A stretch of DNA of 7,521 bases, from NCBI GenBank assembly GCA_022361135.1, contig JAKSBM010000499.1, positions 1 to 7,521 on the forward strand. The letters are read 5' to 3'. The notes below the pieces were generated by a model. It did no database searches. It saw nothing but the letters and a program-made list of their open reading frames with translations, and was not told the DNA's origin. Position numbers and translations under genes: made by a program. Every line of letters begins with the position of its first letter. The first letter of the stretch is position 1. Source of the stretch: Desulfobacterales bacterium. GTDB taxonomy: Bacteria; Desulfobacterota; Desulfobacteria; Desulfobacterales; Desulfobacteraceae. Shown piece by piece: positions 1-5,040 of this stretch.

Positions 1-1298
1 GCCAGATGAACCACCGAGGTATCCACGGAAATCACCAGGTCCATGTTTTCAATCACGGCGGCGGTGTCGGCAAAATCAAAAAGATCATCCCCCAAATCCT
101 GGGTCAGAAGGGTGGCCGGTGGCACATCGGTCCAGTCCTCATATTTATCCTTTTGAATCCCATAGAGGGACACCCCTTCCATTTGGCTGATCCGGGTAAA
201 GGCGGAAAGAAGACAGGAGCGATTTTTATTATTTTTATGACCGGGATTTCCGGCCCAAACAATCCCCACGCGGAAGCCTGCCCCGTCCTTAAGACGTCTG
301 GACCAGGATTCGGCCATGGCGGCATCGGCGTGGATATAGGGGACCTGGGCGGGAATGGTTTCCGATGTGGTGCGAAAATGATAGGGGAGATCCAGGATGG
401 GGCATTGGCTGTCAAAGCGGTCAATGTCCCGGGTACTGCCCTTGGTATGACGCACCCAGAGCTTATCAATGGCGTCCATTCCCATGAAAAGGCGAGCCAG
501 ACTGGGAGAAGACTCAAAGATAACCCGCCCCCCCGCCCCCTTTAATAAGGGAAGGTAGCGGACAAATTGAAGGGTATCCCCAAGGCCCTGCTCTTCATAG
601 ACAAAGATACTGCGACCGCAGAAATTGGTTCCATTCCATTTCCGGGCCGGATCAATGTCCCGCCGGGGGGTGTCGGGACGCTTCCACCGCCACCGGTAGG
701 CATCAAATCCCTGTTCCAGATCCCCCATGGTCAACAGACACAAGGCCCGGTTCCAATGGGCATCCACCATGTCCGGTTCCAATTCAAGGGCCCGTTCATA
801 ATGGGACATGGCCTGTTCCAACTCTCCCAGATTGGCCAGACAATCCCCCAGATTATTCCAGGCCGCAGAATAATCCGGAACCATCTCCGTGGCCTTTTGG
901 CAATAGGCCCTGGCCGTTTCAAAGGCACAGAGCCGGATGTGGGCAGCCCCCAGATTATTGTAGGCCATGTGGTGATTGGGATCCAACTCCAGGGTTTTTT
1001 CATAGCATGAGATGGCCCCCCTGTAATCGGCTTCGCTCTGCAGGGCATTACCCATATTATTATGGCAGGCCGCGTTATTGGGACCCAATTCAATGGCCCG
1101 GCTTAGATAGGTTTTGGCCATGGGGATATCTCCCCGCCCCGTGGCCAGCACCCCCATGAAATGAATGGCATCCATCTGGTTGGGCTCCCGTTCCAGAACA
1201 GCCCGGTAATGTTGTTCCGCCCCATCCAGATCCCCTTTATTGTGGCATTCAATTCCCTGTTCAAGCAGCTGCAGGATGGTGGTTTTATGCTTTCCCAT
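1..1298 (-). CDS. TPR-repeat protein with GT9-like glycosyltransferase domain (C-terminus cut by window edge)
   Basis: The reading frame opens at an ATG (minus strand, 1298) and stays open to the left edge, giving 432 complete residues with no stop. Residues about 7-206 form six tandem 34-residue tetratricopeptide repeats, with units starting near residues 7, 41, 75, 109, 143 and 177; each has the G/A...Y...A...P spacing, and several contain NNLG and ending LELDPN or LELEPD. After a WRWK linker comes a glycosyltransferase domain: EEQGLGDTLQFVRYLPLL (235-252), GIVWAGNPGHKNNKNRS (345-361) and DTAAVIENMDLVISVDTS (411-428). These blocks are typical of bacterial TPR proteins with a heptosyltransferase-like (GT9/GT-B) domain. 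The remaining end of that domain lies outside the window. Such proteins are often found in flagellin or surface-glycan loci, and the TPRs probably bind the acceptor or partner proteins. No signal peptide or membrane segment is seen, so it is probably cytoplasmic. The start overlaps the upstream nucleotidyltransferase gene by 14 bp. Acceptor and donor are unknown. Confidence 0.9.
   Translation of the reverse strand, partial: MGKHKTTILQLLEQGIECHNKGDLDGAEQHYRAVLEREPNQMDAIHFMGVLATGRGDIPMAKTYLSRAIELGPNNAACHNNMGNALQSEADYRGAISCYEKTLELDPNHHMAYNNLGAAHIRLCAFETARAYCQKATEMVPDYSAAWNNLGDCLANLGELEQAMSHYERALELEPDMVDAHWNRALCLLTMGDLEQGFDAYRWRWKRPDTPRRDIDPARKWNGTNFCGRSIFVYEEQGLGDTLQFVRYLPLLKGAGGRVIFESSPSLARLFMGMDAIDKLWVRHTKGSTRDIDRFDSQCPILDLPYHFRTTSETIPAQVPYIHADAAMAESWSRRLKDGAGFRVGIVWAGNPGHKNNKNRSCLLSAFTRISQMEGVSLYGIQKDKYEDWTDVPPATLLTQDLGDDLFDFADTAAVIENMDLVISVDTSVVHL
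524..540 (-). repeat. G-rich homopolymer tract in the TPR-glycosyltransferase gene
   Basis: On the coding (minus) strand the tract reads G5-C-G7-C-G3 and encodes Gly-Ala-Gly-Gly-Arg in a loop after the EEQGLGD block. It is the longest mononucleotide-rich stretch in the window. It could promote slippage or fold as a quadruplex, but it may simply reflect GGG codon use. Confidence 0.5.
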
Positions 1299-2007
1299 CT
1301 GATTCTCCCAGTTTTTCAAATTCTCTTCTGGCGGTTTCCAAACTTTCGGGGGTGCCGATGTCCCGGTGATACACCGTATTTTCAAAGGTAAAAATCCGCC
1401 CCAATAACCGGGGCAGCACGTCCAGGCTCAAATCGATGAACTCCCGGTTCAAGGATGCCATGATGTCAAAGACAGGGGGCTCCATGATATAAACCGCCCC
1501 ATTGGCCAGATTCCCGGGGGGAGACGCCGTCTTCTCATGGAATGCTGTGACCACCCCTTGGGGGTCCAGCTCCACGATGCCGCAACTTGATGGGGAATCC
1601 GTCCGAAAGGTCATCATGGTCATCACACAATGCCGGGGCCTTTGGTCATGGGCCCGGATGAACTTTTCCAAATCAAAAAGAGATAAATTGTCCCCATGGA
1701 TGACCATGACCGGCCCGGGCATGAATGAAGAGCGATGCTTCAACAGGGTCCCCCCGGTTCCGAGGAGATCCTGCTCGTGGAGCAGACTCACTCTATTTTG
1801 CATTCCATCCCGGGTAAGGGCGTCATGCACCTGGTCGGCCAGGTAATGGGTATTAATGAAAATCCCATCAATGCTCTGATGATCGAGGATGTCAAGCCAA
1901 TGACGGAGCAAGGGCTTTCCTTGAATGGAGACCAGACATTTGGGAATTTTAAGGGTAATGGGTCGCAACCGGGTACCAAGCCCGGCCGCAAGGATGAGTG
2001 CCTTCAT
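1285..2007 (-). CDS. Sugar-1-phosphate nucleotidyltransferase (HddC/mannose-1-phosphate guanylyltransferase-like)
   Basis: This 240-residue protein is a complete single-domain nucleotidyltransferase that makes an NDP-sugar from a sugar 1-phosphate and an NTP. The N-terminal signature LAAGLGTRLRPITLKIPKCL (residues 6-25) is the nucleotide-binding loop with the activating Arg and Lys. GTGGT (83-87), HGDN (104-107, with the likely metal-binding Asp106), FHEK (156-159), NGAVYIM (169-175) and RDIGTPESL (215-223) follow in the order expected of the family. There is no C-terminal left-handed beta-helix or CBS domain, which fits the short heptose- or hexose-1-phosphate type rather than GlmU or PtmE. 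AAGGA 5 nt before the ATG supports the start. It lies 37 bp downstream of the PseB-like gene and overlaps the TPR-glycosyltransferase gene, so it is probably co-transcribed with both. The NTP used (GTP, CTP, UTP or dTTP) and the sugar cannot be read from sequence; guanylyltransferase is the best guess. Confidence 0.88.
   Translation of the reverse strand: MKALILAAGLGTRLRPITLKIPKCLVSIQGKPLLRHWLDILDHQSIDGIFINTHYLADQVHDALTRDGMQNRVSLLHEQDLLGTGGTLLKHRSSFMPGPVMVIHGDNLSLFDLEKFIRAHDQRPRHCVMTMMTFRTDSPSSCGIVELDPQGVVTAFHEKTASPPGNLANGAVYIMEPPVFDIMASLNREFIDLSLDVLPRLLGRIFTFENTVYHRDIGTPESLETARREFEKLGESDGKA
1305..1309 (-). promoter_or_regulatory. Ribosome binding site for the TPR-glycosyltransferase gene
   Basis: GGGAG on the minus strand lies 6 nt before the ATG at 1298. 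It sits inside the last codons of the upstream nucleotidyltransferase gene. Together with the 14-bp gene overlap this suggests translational coupling of the two genes. Confidence 0.6.
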
Positions 2008-2044
2008 TCTTTTCCTTGGATGATTACGATTATATTTGAAGGGA

Positions 2045-3025
2045 TTAAGGAACCTGTTGGATCATCTCCAGCACTTCCGCCTTGGTCAATGTCCAGGGAT
2101 TGGTTCCCGAGCTGTACTCAAAATCTTCAGAAACGGATTCACCGGCGCCCCCCTTGGGGGCAAACTTAATGTATTGGGACTCAGGCCGGATGATGAATCG
2201 ATCCTCAAACTCCAGGGTCATGCGGGCCTCATCCCTGGGAATCATTACCTCGTGGAGTTTTTCCCCCGGACGAATCCCCACCACATCAATATCGCAATCC
2301 GGACCAATGGCCCGGGCCAAATCCATGATATTCATGCTGGGCAATTTGGGGACAAACAATTCACCGCCCGCCATATCCCTGAGACTCTGGAAGACGAATT
2401 GAACCGCCTGCTCCAGGGTAATCCAAAACCGGGTCATCCGGGGATCGGTCACGGGCAAAACCCCCTGCTTCACCCGTTCACGGAACAAGGGTACCACACT
2501 GCCCCGGCTGCCGATGACATTGCCGTAGCGCACCACACTAAACCGGGTTCTGTGGCGCTTCCCCGCATAGGAATTGCCGGTGATAAACAATTTATCGGAA
2601 CAAAGCTTGGTGGCCCCGTAAAGATTCACGGGGTTGGCGGCCTTGTCCGTGGACAGGGCAACGACCTTTTCCACATCACTGTCAATGGCCGCATCAATGA
2701 CGTTCTGGGCCCCGATGATATTGGTTTTAACCGCCTCAAAGGGATTGTATTCTGCGGCGGGCACCTGCTTTAATGCGGCCGCATGGATCACCACATCCAC
2801 ATCGGAAAAAGCCCTGTAAAGCCGATCCCTGTCCCGAACATCGCCGATGAAATATCGAATGGGGAGGGTGGGGGGAAATTTTTGCCGCATTTCGTGTTGC
2901 TTTAACTCATCCCGACTGAATACGATAACCTTTTCAGGGGAGTAGTTTTCAAACACCATGTCCACAAATTTTTTCCCGAAAGAACCGGTGCCTCCGGTGA
3001 CAAGAATCACTTTATTGTCTAACAT
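2045..3025 (-). CDS. pseB: UDP-N-acetylglucosamine 4,6-dehydratase (inverting), PseB family
   Basis: A 326-residue short-chain dehydrogenase/reductase (extended type). In the PseB family it converts UDP-GlcNAc to UDP-2-acetamido-2,6-dideoxy-beta-L-arabino-hex-4-ulose, the first step of pseudaminic acid synthesis. The NAD(P)-binding loop GGTGSFG is at residues 11-17. SRDELKQHEM (37-46), GDVRDRDRL (61-69) and HAAALKQVPAAEYNPFEAVK (81-100) are PseB/CapD hallmarks. The catalytic Asp127-Lys128 (in STDKAANP) and Tyr136 (in YGATK) have the D-K-x7-Y spacing known for PseB. The length matches soluble PseB; there is no N-terminal membrane region as in CapD/WbpM. An in-frame ATG at 3037 is possible, but GAGG lies 6 nt before the ATG at 3025, and the protein then begins MLDNKVILVTGG as family members do. 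It is the first gene of the leftward set. No PseC aminotransferase follows it, so a variant pathway or distant partner genes are possible. The retaining 4,6-dehydratases are the main alternative. Confidence 0.93.
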   Translation of the reverse strand: MLDNKVILVTGGTGSFGKKFVDMVFENYSPEKVIVFSRDELKQHEMRQKFPPTLPIRYFIGDVRDRDRLYRAFSDVDVVIHAAALKQVPAAEYNPFEAVKTNIIGAQNVIDAAIDSDVEKVVALSTDKAANPVNLYGATKLCSDKLFITGNSYAGKRHRTRFSVVRYGNVIGSRGSVVPLFRERVKQGVLPVTDPRMTRFWITLEQAVQFVFQSLRDMAGGELFVPKLPSMNIMDLARAIGPDCDIDVVGIRPGEKLHEVMIPRDEARMTLEFEDRFIIRPESQYIKFAPKGGAGESVSEDFEYSSGTNPWTLTKAEVLEMIQQVP

Positions 3026-3031
3026 TGAATG

Positions 3032-3035
3032 CCTC
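3032..3035 (-). promoter_or_regulatory. Ribosome binding site that decides the PseB start
   Basis: GAGG on the minus strand lies 6 nt before the ATG at 3025. The alternative ATG at 3037 has only AGG two bases upstream, too close to work well. This favours the 326-residue form over the 330-residue form. Confidence 0.6.
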
Positions 3036-3056
3036 ATTACCTAATCTAAAAATGAC

Positions 3057-3092
3057 TTGAAGTTATACTATAAAAAATATTACAAATACTAT
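3057..3092 (+). promoter_or_regulatory. Weak candidate promoter for the rightward deacetylase-glycosyltransferase set
   Basis: The plus strand has TTGAAG at 3057-3062, with TACAAA at 3081-3086 (18 bp spacer) and TACTAT at 3087-3092 as possible -10 elements. None matches well. A promoter for the rightward genes must lie upstream of 3173, and this AT-rich stretch is the only obvious place unless transcription enters from elsewhere. The rest of the gap (about 3098-3163) shows no hairpin or riboswitch that I can recognise. Confidence 0.25.
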
Positions 3093-3097
3093 GCCAA
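3060..3097 (-). promoter_or_regulatory. Candidate promoter for the leftward pseB-nucleotidyltransferase-TPR set
   Basis: On the minus strand TTGGCA (3097-3092; 5 of 6 to the sigma-70 -35 box) is followed after 19 bp by TATAGT (3072-3067; 5 of 6 to the -10 box). Initiation would fall near 3060, leaving a leader of about 35 nt before the ATG at 3025. The spacer is 2 bp longer than ideal. The same bases also give a partial sigma-54 match (see findings). The stretch is strongly AT-rich compared with the flanking genes, as expected for a promoter. Confidence 0.35.
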
Positions 3098-3163
3098 CAT
3101 GCAATAGAATTATTGGAACGCTGCGATCACGCCGGATACATCACCCATAATCCAACTATTTTT

Positions 3164-3167
3164 AGGA
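3164..3167 (+). promoter_or_regulatory. Ribosome binding site that decides the deacetylase start
   Basis: AGGA lies 5 nt before the ATG at 3173. The ATG at 3167 overlaps this element and the in-frame TTG at 3113 has no convincing site of its own. The protein therefore most likely starts MRILAVAAHPDDE. Confidence 0.55.
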
Positions 3168-3172
3168 TGAAC

Positions 3173-3853
3173 ATGAGAATACTTGCCGTTGCCGCCCACC
3201 CGGATGATGAGGTACTGGGATGCGGGGGCACCCTTGCCAGATACTCGGCCCAGGGCCATGAAGTCCATGCCCTCATCGTGGGGGAAGGGATCACCTCCCG
3301 CCATACCCCGCCCTTCCCTCCCCTTGAAAAGGAAATCAAATCCCTTCACCAGGCCGGACGCAGCGCCCATGCACTGCTGGGACTCCAGAAAAGTCACTTT
3401 CTCAGTTTACCGGACAATCGGCTGGACAGCCTCCCCCTTCTGGATGTCATCAAGCCCATTGAAGCCCTCATCCAGGAACTCAATCCCCATGTGATCTTCA
3501 CCCACCACCAGGGGGATTTAAATGTGGACCACGGCATCGTCCACAGGGCTGTTTTAACGGCGGCACGACCGGGCCAGGGCAACGCCGTTAAAACCATCTA
3601 TGCCTTTGAAACCCTCTCATCCACGGAATGGCGATTCGACCCCGGTTCCGGGTTCTCTCCCAATGTATTCGTGGACATCTCCGCCACCCTGGACCAGAAG
3701 GTGGCAGCCATGGAAAAATACCAGGGAGAACTCAGGGCATTCCCCCACCCCAGATCGGCCCGTTCCATCCGCGACCTGGCCCGGTTAAGGGGAGCCACCG
3801 CCAACCAAAACGCCAGTGAGGCATTTATGCTCATCAGGGATATCATAGGATAA
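3173..3853 (+). CDS. PIG-L/LmbE family zinc-dependent deacetylase
   Basis: A 226-residue cytoplasmic protein of the PIG-L (LmbE, MshB, BshB) family, metal-dependent enzymes that remove N-acetyl groups from GlcNAc-containing or related sugars. AHPDDE (residues 8-13) supplies the zinc-binding His9 and Asp12 and the general-base Asp11. THHQGDLNVDHGIVHRAV (110-127) contains the distal DH motif, with His120 as the likely third zinc ligand. The C-terminal block PHPRSARSIRDLARLRGA (191-208), followed by a short tail ending EAFMLIR, is the usual substrate-side end of this subgroup. Length is normal. Members of this subgroup with THHxGDLNxDH often sit in LPS, O-antigen or flagellin-glycan loci. It is the first rightward gene; its stop is 3 bp before the next start and its last codons contain that gene's ribosome site, so the two are probably coupled. 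Its substrate here is unknown: a nucleotide sugar or a lipid-linked glycan are both possible. Confidence 0.92.
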   Translation: MRILAVAAHPDDEVLGCGGTLARYSAQGHEVHALIVGEGITSRHTPPFPPLEKEIKSLHQAGRSAHALLGLQKSHFLSLPDNRLDSLPLLDVIKPIEALIQELNPHVIFTHHQGDLNVDHGIVHRAVLTAARPGQGNAVKTIYAFETLSSTEWRFDPGSGFSPNVFVDISATLDQKVAAMEKYQGELRAFPHPRSARSIRDLARLRGATANQNASEAFMLIRDIIG

Positions 3854-3856
3854 ATC

Positions 3857-5026
3857 ATGGATAACAGACCCGTTGTATATTGGATTCTCCAGGAAAACCA
3901 AGTCACCCCCACCATCATTGAATTTTTAAAATTTTTTGTTCAACGGATTCCCAACCTGAATATTCAATTTTTAATTCCCTCCATTTGGACCACCACACTG
4001 GAGGTTGCCGCCCCCTTGAATCCCGTTCCCTTTGACGGGGTCATCCACCACGACGAGTCCTACGACTGGGTCTGCCGCAAACGGGACGCCCTGGGGGAAC
4101 TCAAGCTACCGGGGGGGTTGGATGTCTGGCGGGTCCTCCTTCTGGACGACATGAACGGCGGCCGTGTCAGCCCCGTCATTCCCAAATTGCCCGAAACCCC
4201 CAATTTAAAATTCATGATCATGCAATTGCCCATCCCCCTGGGCTCCACGGACAATGAAGAACGCATGGCCTATGCCTGCATCCATTGGGCCCACCAGCGC
4301 AAAATCCCCATCATCGGATATGAACTCCTTCCCTTTGACACCAAATGGACCATGGTCCAGGCCCTGGTGGACGGAGTCATTACCAACAATGAAAGGAGCC
4401 ATGACTGGCTCACCTCGGAGGAGGCCGCCATCCCCGGCAGGGTCTGGTCCCTGCCCCGATATGAAGGCCGGCTCTTCACGGCCATCTCCTCCCAATTCTG
4501 GAGAAAAGCCATTGGCATCCCCCATCATTTTGCCGCCCATTACAAAGTTGCCGAAGATGCCCTGGTCCTTTATATTCCCCACAACGTGGCAATGAGCTTC
4601 GAATACAAGCAACTCATCCGCCACCTCTCCCAATCCCACCACAAGATCCACCTCATGATCTCCGTGGGCAAGGACCAGGGACGGGGGACACATACCCACC
4701 AGGAAATCGTGGAAACCTTGAGCCGGGAAGCCCTGGGAAAATTTGCCACCCATAGTTTCCACGACCTCAACAACACCCTGGACATGGCCCTGGCCGATGC
4801 CGTCATTGCCTGTTCAAGCTGCTATGCCACCTTAATGGCAGACCAGAACGCCATCCCGTCCCTCATCATCGACCCCGATGTCACCCCCCATACCAACGGC
4901 CACATCAAGGCGATTTCCAGTCTGGAAGAGCTGGATCACCAGATTGACGACCTGGCCCAGCGCCACGGCAAAGTCACCCGGTTGGAAAAAATATTCATCG
5001 AAATCCTAACGGCATTAAAAAAATAA
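3857..5026 (+). CDS. Unassigned glycan-locus protein, probable GT-B-like glycosyltransferase
   Basis: I do not recognise the family of this 389-residue protein. It starts at an ATG with AGGA 6 nt upstream, only 3 bp after the deacetylase stop. There is no signal peptide or membrane segment. The N-terminal part (VVYWILQENQVTPTIIEFLKFF, residues 6-27, then an alternating strand/helix pattern to about 220) and the C-terminal part (about 233-345) look like two Rossmann-type halves. In the C-terminal half, LVLYIPHN (236-243) resembles a first strand, and DLNNTLDMALADAVIACSSCYATLMADQNAIPSLIID (303-339) resembles the segment of GT-B enzymes where an acidic or Ser-rich loop meets a helix and then a 'kP.l..d' strand, as in UDP-GlcNAc 2-epimerase and CDP-glycerol transferase relatives. 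This fold call is inference from pattern only. The context, between a sugar deacetylase and a clear glycosyltransferase-like gene, supports a role in glycan assembly. Confidence 0.7.
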   Translation: MDNRPVVYWILQENQVTPTIIEFLKFFVQRIPNLNIQFLIPSIWTTTLEVAAPLNPVPFDGVIHHDESYDWVCRKRDALGELKLPGGLDVWRVLLLDDMNGGRVSPVIPKLPETPNLKFMIMQLPIPLGSTDNEERMAYACIHWAHQRKIPIIGYELLPFDTKWTMVQALVDGVITNNERSHDWLTSEEAAIPGRVWSLPRYEGRLFTAISSQFWRKAIGIPHHFAAHYKVAEDALVLYIPHNVAMSFEYKQLIRHLSQSHHKIHLMISVGKDQGRGTHTHQEIVETLSREALGKFATHSFHDLNNTLDMALADAVIACSSCYATLMADQNAIPSLIIDPDVTPHTNGHIKAISSLEELDHQIDDLAQRHGKVTRLEKIFIEILTALKK

Positions 5027-5040
5027 CCAGGACCCAGATC

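Noticed and set aside
6..1010. Plus-strand open frames at 6-545 and 567-1010.
   Set aside because: They lie antisense to the TPR and GT9-like domains, which are clear on the minus strand. Their products are low-complexity and match nothing I recognise.
2008..2044. Possible terminator or promoter between pseB and the nucleotidyltransferase gene.
   Set aside because: The 37-bp gap has no GC-rich hairpin followed by a T run, only a ribosome site for the downstream gene, so read-through is more likely.
3026..3037. PseB start at ATG 3037.
   Set aside because: Its AGG is only 2 nt upstream, whereas GAGG is 6 nt before ATG 3025, and starting at 3025 gives the usual PseB N-terminus.
3113..3172. Longer deacetylase start at an in-frame TTG (3113) or at ATG 3167.
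   Set aside because: The family begins directly before the AHPDDE strand, and AGGA is correctly spaced for ATG 3173. The extra residues resemble no conserved extension.
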